From Streptosporangiaceae bacterium (lineage in GTDB: Bacteria > Actinomycetota > Actinomycetes > Streptosporangiales > Streptosporangiaceae), in contig JASIBJ010000737.1 in assembly GCA_030045215.1 (NCBI GenBank), forward strand, positions 1 through 16,014: a DNA stretch of 16,014 bases, given 5' to 3'. The position numbers and the translations under genes are program-made. The notes beneath the pieces are model-generated. The model was not told where the DNA came from. It saw nothing but the letters and a program-made list of their open reading frames with translations, and made no database searches. Every line of letters starts with the position of its first letter. Position 1 is the stretch's first letter. Shown here piece after piece: positions 9,491-16,014 of this stretch.

Positions 9491-11362
9491 CTAGCGCTTC
9501 TTGTCCGGCGCCTGCTCGGTCGACAGTGCGGCGACGAACGCTTCCTGCGGAACTTCGACGCGCCCGATGACCTTCATCCGGCGCTTGCCTTCCTTCTGCT
9601 TCTCCAGCAGCTTCCGCTTTCTGGTGATGTCACCGCCATAGCACTTGGCCAGGACATCCTTGCGCAATGCGCGGATGTTCTCCCTGGCGATGATGCGCGA
9701 CCCGATCGTCGCCTGGATCGGCACCTCGAACTGCTGGCGCGGGATCAGTTCCTTGAGCTTGGCCGTCATGCTCAGGCCGTAATCCCGTGACTTGTCGGCG
9801 TGCACGATCTGGCTGAACGCGTCGACCGGTACGCCCTGCAGCAGAATATCCACCTTGACCAGGTCGGCCTCCTGCTCGCCCGCGGGCTCGTAATCGAGCG
9901 AGGCGTACCCGCGGGTGCGCGACTTGAGCTGGTCGAAAAAGTCGAAGATGATCTCGGCGAGCGGCATCGTGTAGCGGATCTCGACGCGGTCGGAGGACAG
10001 GTAGTCCATGCCCAGCAGGATGCCGCGGCGGCTCTGGCACAGCTCCATGATCGCGCCCACGTAGTCGGCCGGCGCGAGCACGGTCGCCCTGACGACGGGC
10101 TCGAAGATACGCGCGACCTTCCCGTCTGGAAACTCGCTGGGGTTGGTAACGATGACTTCGGCCCCCGACTCGGGTTCCACCCGGTAAACGACGTTCGGGG
10201 CGGTGGAGATCAGCACGAGGCCGAACTCGCGCTCCAGCCGCTCCCTGACGATCTCCATGTGCAGCAGCCCGAGAAACCCGCAACGGAACCCGAAGCCCAG
10301 CGCCGTCGAAGTCTCCGGCTCGTAGACCAGTGAGGCGTCGTTCAGCCGGAGCTTGTCGAGCGCGTCCCGCAGTTCCGGGTAGTCGTCGCCGTCGACCGGG
10401 TACAGGCCGGAGAACACCATCGGCTTGGGGTCGCGGTATCCGGCCAGCGCCTGCTTCGCAGGACGGCTCACGCTGGTGAGCGTGTCCCCGACCCGGGCGT
10501 GCCTGACGTCCTTGACGCCGGTGATCAGGTATCCCACCTCGCCGGCCGCCAGGCCTTCCGACGGGACCGGCTCCGGGGAGATCACGCCGATCTCCAGCGT
10601 CTCGTGCACAGCCTTGGTGGACATCATCAGCGTCCGCTCGCGCTTGCCCAGCCGGCCATCGACCATCCGGACGTAGGTGACCACTCCGCGGTAGGTGTCG
10701 TAGACGGAGTCGAAGATGAGCGCCCTGGCCGGTGCCTCCAGGTCTCCGTTTGGCGCGGGTACCTGCTCGACGACCGCGTTCAGCAGGTCGGGCACGCCCT
10801 CTCCGGTCTTGGCCGAGACCCTCAGCACCTCGGACGGGTCGCAGCCGATGATGCTGGCCAGCTCAGCGGCATACTTCTCCGGCTGGGCCGCGGGCAGGTC
10901 GATCTTGTTCAGCACCGGGATCAGCTGCAGGTCGGCATCCAGCGCGAGGTACAGGTTCGCCAGCGTCTGCGCCTCGATCCCCTGGGCCGCGTCCACCAGC
11001 AAGATCGCGCCCTCGCAGGCGGCCAGCGACCTGGACACCTCGTAAGTGAAGTCCACGTGACCTGGGGTGTCGATCAGGTTGAGCACGTAGTGGGTGCCGT
11101 CAGGGCCGCGCCAGGGCAGCCTGACCGCCTGGCTCTTGATCGTGATGCCCCGCTCGCGCTCGATGTCCATCCGGTCCAGGTACTGGGCCCGCATCTGCCG
11201 GGCGTCGACGACGCCGGTGAGCTGCAGCATCCGGTCGGCCAGCGTCGACTTGCCATGGTCGATATGCGCAATGATGCAGAAATTCCGGATTATCGGCTGC
11301 GGCGTGTGGGCAGGCTCGGGCATGGACAGCTGACGTGTCGACTGCTCGGGCGTCGGTTGCAC
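9491..11362 (-). CDS. lepA: Elongation factor 4 (LepA), ribosome-bound translational GTPase
   Basis: LepA/EF4 binds the ribosome and affects translocation or subunit assembly. The 623 residues contain the GTPase motifs AHIDHGKST (G1), [10 protein letters not shown] (G2), DTPGHVDF (G3), NKID (G4) and SAKTGEG (G5), then the EF-G-like domains II, III and V ([14 protein letters not shown] is diagnostic) and the LepA-specific C-terminal domain with [11 protein letters not shown] and the basic [22 protein letters not shown]. The start is taken as GTG 11362, which has GGCGGG eight bases upstream; an ATG 13 codons later (11323) is the alternative. The frame stays open to 11866, but that extension is compositionally random. 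It diverges from rpsT. Confidence 0.96.
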   Translation of the reverse strand: MQPTPEQSTRQLSMPEPAHTPQPIIRNFCIIAHIDHGKSTLADRMLQLTGVVDARQMRAQYLDRMDIERERGITIKSQAVRLPWRGPDGTHYVLNLIDTPGHVDFTYEVSRSLAACEGAILLVDAAQGIEAQTLANLYLALDADLQLIPVLNKIDLPAAQPEKYAAELASIIGCDPSEVLRVSAKTGEGVPDLLNAVVEQVPAPNGDLEAPARALIFDSVYDTYRGVVTYVRMVDGRLGKRERTLMMSTKAVHETLEIGVISPEPVPSEGLAAGEVGYLITGVKDVRHARVGDTLTSVSRPAKQALAGYRDPKPMVFSGLYPVDGDDYPELRDALDKLRLNDASLVYEPETSTALGFGFRCGFLGLLHMEIVRERLEREFGLVLISTAPNVVYRVEPESGAEVIVTNPSEFPDGKVARIFEPVVRATVLAPADYVGAIMELCQSRRGILLGMDYLSSDRVEIRYTMPLAEIIFDFFDQLKSRTRGYASLDYEPAGEQEADLVKVDILLQGVPVDAFSQIVHADKSRDYGLSMTAKLKELIPRQQFEVPIQATIGSRIIARENIRALRKDVLAKCYGGDITRKRKLLEKQKEGKRRMKVIGRVEVPQEAFVAALSTEQAPDKKR

Positions 11363-11859
11363 AGGTATCCCGCCAGGGGTAGCTCGTGGGCCGGGCCAGG
11401 ACGGCGGATCCGCGCTTCCCGCTGCTCCGGCCGGGGCCAGCCCAGCGGATCTGCGCTTGCCGCCGCTGCGGCCTGGGCCTGCCCGGCGGCCCGCTCGCGC
11501 GGCCCGCCGCAGCCTGACCGCGCGGCCCGGTAGATCTTTATCGCGTCTATCGTTGCATGCCGGACCTGATGCCCTGGCCACGAGCGGCAGCAGCGCGGCG
11601 GGTTCATCGGTGCGGCCGCCCCGCCGCGCCACGGCCCACGGTCGGGTTGCCTTCTCGGGCACAACGGGCCGGCGCAGGCCCGGCGGGACCTGAGTTTGGG
11701 CCGGCCGGTCGATCTCGGCTATTCTTACCTGCTGGCTGCCTGCATGCCCGCGACCCTTCCGCTGTGTTTGCTGCACGGGGCGCGACCCGCAACGGCTCAC
11801 CGAGGCTCGTGCCGGGCACCATCGACCACCTGGACAAGAAACCCTGACGAGGCATTCGC
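11363..11859. other. Intergenic spacer between divergent lepA and rpsT
   Basis: These 497 bases are GC-rich and hold no believable gene: open frames in them are artefacts of base composition. The right half contains the rpsT promoter listed separately and an S20 leader of about 130 bases. An A/T-rich patch at about 11530-11556 could carry the lepA promoter on the minus strand, but no clear -35/-10 pair was found there. No tRNA or known RNA gene was recognised. Confidence 0.6.
11696..11725 (+). promoter_or_regulatory. Probable rpsT promoter
   Basis: TTGGGC at 11696-11701 and TATTCT at 11720-11725 are separated by 18 bases and resemble the -35 and -10 of a housekeeping sigma-70-type promoter. 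Transcription would start near 11732, leaving a leader of roughly 130 bases before rpsT, long enough for leader-based control. Confidence 0.5.
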
Positions 11860-12129
11860 GTGGCAAACATCAAGTCGCAGATCAAGCGCAACAAGCAAAA
11901 TGAAAAGGCCCGGATGCGCAACAAGGCCGTGAAGTCCGAGCTGAAGACGTCGGTCCGTAAGTTCCGCGAGGCCGCGGACTCAGGAGATGCCGAGGCGGCA
12001 ACGCTCGCGATGCGCGCCGCGTCCGTCAAGCTGGACAAGGCCGTCAGCAAGGGTGTCATTCACAAGAACCAGGCTGCCAACCGCAAGTCGGCCATCGCCA
12101 GGCGGGCAGAGCAGCTCAAGCAGGCCTAG
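11860..12129 (+). CDS. rpsT: 30S ribosomal protein S20
   Basis: S20 binds 16S rRNA early in 30S assembly. The 89 residues begin [21 protein letters not shown], continue with the paired long helices and end [17 protein letters not shown], the family's signature C-terminal block. The start is GTG 11860, with GAGG about eight bases upstream; a GTG start fits the weak, autoregulated initiation known for S20 in other bacteria. It is transcribed from its own promoter and diverges from lepA. Confidence 0.97.
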   Translation: MANIKSQIKRNKQNEKARMRNKAVKSELKTSVRKFREAADSGDAEAATLAMRAASVKLDKAVSKGVIHKNQAANRKSAIARRAEQLKQA

Positions 12130-12160
12130 GCTCGCGCGAGCGACCACGCTGGGCTCGCCG

Positions 12161-12175
12161 CGGCCGGACCGGCCG
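12161..12175 (+). terminator. GC-rich hairpin after rpsT, possible terminator
   Basis: CGGCCGG and CCGGCCG form a perfect 7-base inverted repeat around a single A, 32 bases past the rpsT stop. In RNA it would fold with a small loop by opening the innermost pairs. There is no U-tract, as is usual for actinobacterial terminators, so its role is uncertain. A perfect GCTCGCGCGAGC palindrome lies closer to the stop, at 12130-12141. Confidence 0.35.
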
Positions 12176-12249
12176 TCGGCCCGTCCTGCGCAGCTCGCGT
12201 CACCTGGGCAAACCCCGCGGCATCCGGCGCCGCGGCCAGGGAGCAGCTC

Positions 12250-13893
12250 ATGTCCAGGCTGGCAGCGAGCAATGTCAGCTTCTCCTTCGGGAACCAGGTC
12301 GTCCTTGATGGCGTCAGCCTGACGCTCGGGCCCGGTGACCGGATCGGCATTGTCGCCCCGAACGGGGTCGGCAAATCCACTTTGCTGCGGGTCCTTTCCG
12401 GTGAGCTCGACCCGGATCGCGGGTCGGTCATCAGGTCGCCTGCCACGACGACCGTGCTGCGGCTGTCCCAGGAGCCCGATATCCGCCCCGGCGAAACGCT
12501 CGCGGATCAACTTGCCCGGCGCACCCAGGTCGCTGCGGCTCAGGCCGCCCTCGACGCCGCCGCGGACGCGCTCGCCCGCGGTGACCACGGCGCCGATGAC
12601 GCCTACGATGACGCGCTGCAGCGCTGGCTGGGGCTTGGCGGTGCCGACCTGCCCGAGCGGATGGCCGCGATCACGGCCGAGCTCGGGCTGGACCGGGCGC
12701 TGCTCGACCGCGACGCCGACCAGGTGTCAGGTGGCCAGCAGGCCCGGCTCGGCCTGGCTGCGGTCCTGCTCGCCCAGCCCGACATCTTGCTGCTCGATGA
12801 GCCGACCAACGACCTGGACGACGCCGGCCTGGCGCTGCTTGAGCGGCACCTGCTGCGGCTGCGGGCCGGGCTGGCCCTGGTCAGCCACGACCGGGCCCTG
12901 CTGAGCGCCGTCACCAGCCAAATTCTGGAACTGGACGAGTTCAGCCGGCACGCCAGCCTGTTTGCGGGCGGCTGGGACGCTTACATCGCCGAGCGGGAGC
13001 TGGCCAGGCGGCGGGCGGTCGATGCCTATACGGCTTACGAGAGTCAGCGGGACAAGCTCACCGAGACGGCCAGGATGCAGCGCCAGTGGTCGCGGTCGGG
13101 CGCGCAGCGCGCCGCTAACCCGCGCCGGCAGGCCGACCCCGACAAGAACATCAAGGCCCTCCACATCGCCGGCGCGGAGAAGACCGGCGGTAAGGCGGCC
13201 AAGGCAGACCGGGCCCTGGCCCGGCTGGAAGCAGACGCGCCCGAGGAGGTCCGGGAGCCATGGCATCTGCAACTCCAGATCGCCCAGGCCGATCGCGCTG
13301 GCGCCGTGGCCATCAGCCTGACCGGAGCCGTGGTGAGCCGCGGCGAGGTCACGCTCGGCCCGCTCAACCTCACGATCGGCCCGGCCGACCGGGTCAGGAT
13401 CACCGGCCCCAACGGCTCGGGGAAGACGACGCTGATCGACGCGCTGCTTGGCCGGGCCGAGCTGCAGGCAGGCCGGCGCTACGCCGGCCCGAGTGTGGTG
13501 ATCGGAGAGCTTGATCAGGCCCGGCGCGACTTCGCCACACAGGCACCCGTGGCCTCGGTCATCCAGGCGGCCTCCGGCCTGAGCCCTGAGGCGGCCAGGA
13601 CGCTGCTGGCGAAGTTCCGGCTGCGCGGGGACGCCGCGCTGAGACCAGCCGCCGGGCTGTCGCCGGGTGAACGGACCAGGGCCGGGCTGGCCCTGCTGCA
13701 GGCGCGCGGGGTGAACTTCCTCGTCTTGGACGAGCCGACCAACCACCTCGACATCGAGGCGATCGAGCAACTCGAGCAGGCACTGGCGGCCTACTCGGCC
13801 GCGCTGGTGCTGGTCACCCACGACCGGCAACTCGCGAGCGCGGTAGACGTCACCGACACCATCGACGTGACGCGGCTGGCTGGCGCAGGCTAG
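12250..13893 (+). CDS. ABC-F family ATPase (ribosome-associated, no membrane domain)
   Basis: ABC-F proteins act at the ribosomal E site, some in translation control and some in protection from antibiotics. The 547 residues hold two ABC domains and no membrane segment. First domain: Walker [10 protein letters not shown] (36-44), signature SGGQQ (160-164), Walker [10 protein letters not shown] (179-187), His213. An Arg/Lys-rich linker spans about 245-335. Second domain: Walker [10 protein letters not shown] (386-394), degenerate signature LSPGERTR (470-477), Walker [13 protein letters not shown] (490-501), His524. Both catalytic glutamates (184, 495) are present, so it should hydrolyse ATP. 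The ATG has AGGGAG six bases upstream. Whether it is a housekeeping or a resistance type cannot be decided; no biosynthetic genes are nearby. Its TAG stop overlaps the holA stop on the other strand. Confidence 0.93.
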   Translation: MSRLAASNVSFSFGNQVVLDGVSLTLGPGDRIGIVAPNGVGKSTLLRVLSGELDPDRGSVIRSPATTTVLRLSQEPDIRPGETLADQLARRTQVAAAQAALDAAADALARGDHGADDAYDDALQRWLGLGGADLPERMAAITAELGLDRALLDRDADQVSGGQQARLGLAAVLLAQPDILLLDEPTNDLDDAGLALLERHLLRLRAGLALVSHDRALLSAVTSQILELDEFSRHASLFAGGWDAYIAERELARRRAVDAYTAYESQRDKLTETARMQRQWSRSGAQRAANPRRQADPDKNIKALHIAGAEKTGGKAAKADRALARLEADAPEEVREPWHLQLQIAQADRAGAVAISLTGAVVSRGEVTLGPLNLTIGPADRVRITGPNGSGKTTLIDALLGRAELQAGRRYAGPSVVIGELDQARRDFATQAPVASVIQAASGLSPEAARTLLAKFRLRGDAALRPAAGLSPGERTRAGLALLQARGVNFLVLDEPTNHLDIEAIEQLEQALAAYSAALVLVTHDRQLASAVDVTDTIDVTRLAGAG

Positions 13894-14945
13894 CCTGCCG
13901 AGTCCTGCCCTCGGCAGGCAACAATGGTCGTGATGGCGCGCTCCAGCGCGTACCCGGCGCTTGCGGCCTCCCCTTTGACCTGCGCGTCCGCTTCCGCGGC
14001 CGCAGCGTGAGCGGCAGCCAGGCCCGCGGCGCTCCAGCCGCGCAGCTGCTGCCGGGCCTTGTCAACCTTCCATGGCGGCATGCCCAGGTCAGCGGCCAGC
14101 GCGTTCGAGCTCAGGCCGCGGCCGGCCGACCCGACGAGCCCCAGCGTGCGCAGGCCGGACGCGAGCGCGCTGCTGATGAGGACCGGCGACGTGCCGGTCG
14201 CCAGCGCCCAGCGCAGCTGCTCGAGAGCGGCCGTCAGGCTGCCCTCGCAGGCCCGGTCCGCGACCGAGAACCCGGTTGCCTCGGCCCGGCCACGGTAATA
14301 GCGCGCCACCGTCTCGTGGCCGATGACACCTGTGGTATCCGCGGCCAGCTGGCTGCAGGCGGCCGCCAGGTCGCGCAAATCGGTGCCGACCGCATCGAGC
14401 AGCGTCCGGAGGCCGCCGTCGTCGGCCCTGCGCCCGGCCCGGCTGAACTCGCCGCGCAGGAAGTCCATCCTGTCGCTGAACCGCTTGATGACCGGGCAAT
14501 CTACCCGCCGTGCGCCGGCGCTGACCAGGCTGGCAAGCAGCGACTTGTTTTTTGCGCCACCGGAGTGGGTGACGACGAGCGTCACGTCGGGTGGCGGTGA
14601 GGCGACCAGCCGGATCAGCTCGGCGGTGACCTCCTTCCCCGCGTCCTGAGCCGACCGGACCACGACCACGCATCCGCCGCCGAACAGTGAGGGGGCTGTC
14701 AGCGTGGTGAGCTCGCCCGGGCTCAGCGTGACGGCGGCCACGTCATGCAGGTCCGGCATGCCGCCGGGAGCGGCGACCCCGTCAGCTACGGGCCGGCCCG
14801 CCGGGCCCGCACCCGCGGCGGCGAGCGCTGCGCTGACCGCGCGCTCGACCAGCAGCTCCTCCTCGCCCACGATCAGGACGGCCGTCTCCGGCACCAGCCA
14901 GGCCGATGCTGGGCCTGACCCCGCGCGGGCCGAGCCGGAATTCAT
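13890..14945 (-). CDS. holA: DNA polymerase III delta subunit
   Basis: The delta subunit opens the sliding clamp within the clamp-loader complex. The 351 residues fit the actinobacterial HolA pattern: an opening [18 protein letters not shown], the segment [37 protein letters not shown], the lysine-arginine block [16 protein letters not shown], the [20 protein letters not shown] helix and a C-terminal helical collar with LRTLGL and [15 protein letters not shown]. The start is ATG 14945; a TTG ten codons upstream is open but adds nothing family-like. In many actinobacteria comEC lies just upstream and rpsT just downstream; here an ABC-F gene sits between it and rpsT and comEC is not adjacent. 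Confidence 0.93.
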   Translation of the reverse strand: MNSGSARAGSGPASAWLVPETAVLIVGEEELLVERAVSAALAAAGAGPAGRPVADGVAAPGGMPDLHDVAAVTLSPGELTTLTAPSLFGGGCVVVVRSAQDAGKEVTAELIRLVASPPPDVTLVVTHSGGAKNKSLLASLVSAGARRVDCPVIKRFSDRMDFLRGEFSRAGRRADDGGLRTLLDAVGTDLRDLAAACSQLAADTTGVIGHETVARYYRGRAEATGFSVADRACEGSLTAALEQLRWALATGTSPVLISSALASGLRTLGLVGSAGRGLSSNALAADLGMPPWKVDKARQQLRGWSAAGLAAAHAAAAEADAQVKGEAASAGYALERAITTIVACRGQDSAG

Positions 14946-15313
14946 GGTGGCAGGATGCCATGAACCTGGAGGCAACAGAAAACCGGGCGTGGTGAGCGCG
15001 CGGGCTTCATTCCGGAACGGGCTCGGCGCCGCGGCCGATGCGGTTCCGCAGGCTCCAGCGTGTTATCGCCACGGCACTCGATCTTGACCTGAGGCGAGCA
15101 CGCCACGGCTATCCGGCGGAGCCAGCATGCGCGACTTGGCAGGGAGCATCCGCCGTGCTCGTCACGACGCTGCTAAATTGCCCCGTAGACTAAGTTCAGT
15201 AAAAGGAACACGTCGGATAAATCCTCTAAATCCGACAGGATTGCCCAGCTGTTTGCTGGAGCGCCAGGTAACGGACCGTCGATCACCTCGCTGCGGGGTG
15301 TGAGGTGAAGCAG
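14946..15313. other. Intergenic spacer upstream of the unknown membrane-anchored protein
   Basis: No gene is supported in these 368 bases between divergent holA and the next plus-strand gene. A short, distinctly A/T-richer patch at about 15172-15245 likely carries the promoter for the rightward genes; TTCAGT (15195-15200) and TAAATC (15218-15223) are 17 bases apart but match the consensus poorly. The patch also holds the inverted repeat listed separately. Confidence 0.5.
15212..15236. repeat. Inverted repeat GTCGGAT / ATCCGAC
   Basis: GTCGGAT at 15212-15218 and ATCCGAC at 15230-15236 are perfect reverse complements with an 11-base A/T-rich spacer. It lies about 78 bases before the next start codon, overlapping a weak -10-like box, and could be an operator or an RNA hairpin in the leader. 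Confidence 0.5.
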
Positions 15314-15874
15314 ATGCGGCTGAGTCTCCCGAAGGGGCGGCACGGCCCGGACGCGGCGGCAGCCAGGGGCAGCCGGTCCGCGGTTAAGCGAGTGGCATGC
15401 GCCGTCATCGCCTGCGGAGCGGCGGTGCCACTGGCCATCGCCGTGCATTCCGACGTGCAGCAGACTCAGCAGTACACAAGCCCGGCCTGGAGCGCCGAGT
15501 TCACCCAGGCGTACCAGAGGGAAGAGTGCCTGTATCGCGCCATCCGCTCCGCGGTTCCCAACGGCGCGACTGTCTATGTCACTAGCACGTCGCCTGCCCA
15601 TACCCAGCTGCTGGCCGAGCTGTCAACGCTATGGGCCGTCCCGCAGGAGGACATCGCCCGGGCTGACTGGGCCCTGAGCATCTCGCACGGGACTCCGGGC
15701 GGTTACCTGCACCACAAATACCGGCGTTTCATGACCTACCGCTACTGCCCGGGAGGCACGCTGCTCAGCGTGAAGAACCTGGCGAAGGCCCGGCAGGCCC
15801 GGCAGGCCCGGCACCGCGCAGATCCGGCCGGAAGGCCCCACGGTCCCAAGCCGCCTCGGGTGAGGCATCGATGA
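15314..15874 (+). CDS. Small membrane-anchored protein of unknown function
   Basis: I do not recognise this 186-residue protein. A basic N-terminus precedes one hydrophobic helix at about 26-45 (VKRVACAVIACGAAVPLAIA), after which the rest is predicted outside the membrane. The outer part holds a compact region with ECLYRAIRSAVPNGATVYV (71-89), a HTQLLAELSTLWAVPQ segment (96-111) and a second cysteine in RYCPGGTLL (143-151); Cys72 and Cys145 could pair. The last 30 residues are very basic and include three copies of Ala-Arg-Gln/His. The ATG at 15314 has GAGG eight bases upstream; GTG 15305 is a possible alternative. Its stop overlaps the start of the following membrane-protein gene by ATGA, so the two probably work together, for example in building an envelope polymer, but that is inference. 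Confidence 0.75.
   Translation: MRLSLPKGRHGPDAAAARGSRSAVKRVACAVIACGAAVPLAIAVHSDVQQTQQYTSPAWSAEFTQAYQREECLYRAIRSAVPNGATVYVTSTSPAHTQLLAELSTLWAVPQEDIARADWALSISHGTPGGYLHHKYRRFMTYRYCPGGTLLSVKNLAKARQARQARHRADPAGRPHGPKPPRVRHR
15787..15813 (+). repeat. Three perfect tandem 9-base repeats
   Basis: The unit GGCCCGGCA occurs three times without a mismatch and keeps the reading frame, coding for a repeating Ala-Arg-Gln basic stretch near the end of the membrane-anchored protein. Copy number could vary between strains without breaking the frame. Confidence 0.85.
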
Positions 15875-16014
15875 AGGCAGCGGAAGTCCTCATCGTCGGC
15901 CTCGGTGTTCCCGGTCTGCTGCCCGCCCTGGTGGCCGCCCGCCGGTCGCCAGCGCTGATCTTCCTGGCCCCTCTCATCGGCGCGGCCATGGCGGCCGTGG
16001 CGGCCGAAATCGAA
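15871..16014 (+). CDS. Start of a multi-pass membrane protein, cut by the window edge
   Basis: Only the first 48 residues are visible, and the frame is open to the edge. They contain a hydrophobic helix at about 5-21 (EVLIVGLGVPGLLPALV), a short basic turn AARRS and a second helix from about 28 to 45 (ALIFLAPLIGAAMAAVAA), the usual opening of a polytopic membrane protein. The ATG overlaps the preceding stop by 4 bases and has GAGG five bases upstream, so translation is coupled. The family cannot be named from this fragment; a glycosyltransferase or polymer-handling protein would fit, but this is a guess. Confidence 0.75.
   Translation, partial: MKAAEVLIVGLGVPGLLPALVAARRSPALIFLAPLIGAAMAAVAAEIE

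Noticed and set aside
9380..9790. Plus-strand frame with a good GGGGGA ribosome-like site
   Set aside because: Most of it lies antisense to the conserved end of lepA and the protein is unlike any family.
11363..11859. tRNA or known small RNA gene in the lepA-rpsT spacer
   Set aside because: No cloverleaf, T-loop consensus or known RNA motif could be seen.
11363..11866. N-terminal extension of LepA by 168 residues
   Set aside because: The sequence is random-looking, Arg/Pro/Gly-rich, and would overlap the rpsT promoter and start; LepA is complete without it.
12727..13830. 367-residue minus-strand frame
   Set aside because: It is antisense to the ABC-F gene, whose ATPase motifs are all present.

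Overview
The window is a high-GC actinobacterial chromosome segment, with strong G/C preference at third codon positions and GTG or TTG starts for several genes. It is mostly a conserved housekeeping neighbourhood. The HrcA/CIRCE heat-shock control, the SigE-family sigma factor and the class 3 intein in PhoH all fit Actinomycetota; I cannot name the genus from sequence alone.

Left part (1-9211, mostly minus strand, read right to left): a MOSC-domain protein, hemW (radical-SAM haem chaperone), then the heat-shock operon hrcA-dnaJ-rsmE with a CIRCE operator just before hrcA. Further left are a HIT-family hydrolase and phoH, which is cut by the window edge. Set between rsmE and the HIT gene, on the opposite strand, is a two-gene unit: a SigE-family ECF sigma factor translationally coupled to a one-pass membrane protein with a Pro/Thr/Ser-rich outer domain. 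It looks like a sigma factor plus membrane partner.

Middle (9491-12129): lepA (minus) and rpsT (plus) diverge from a 497-bp spacer that holds a reasonable rpsT promoter. Right part (12250-16014): an ABC-F ATPase on plus, convergent with holA (DNA polymerase III delta) on minus; their stop codons overlap in one CTAG. After a spacer with an A/T-rich patch come a small membrane-anchored protein of unknown function and, overlapping it by 4 bases, the start of a multi-pass membrane protein that runs off the right edge.

The most notable item is a 360-residue intein in phoH, inserted between the Walker A motif and the Walker B segment. It carries the Trp-Cys-Thr triplet of class 3 inteins, has alanine rather than a nucleophile at position 1, and has lost the key acidic residue in both LAGLIDADG motifs. 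It is therefore probably able to splice but no longer able to home.
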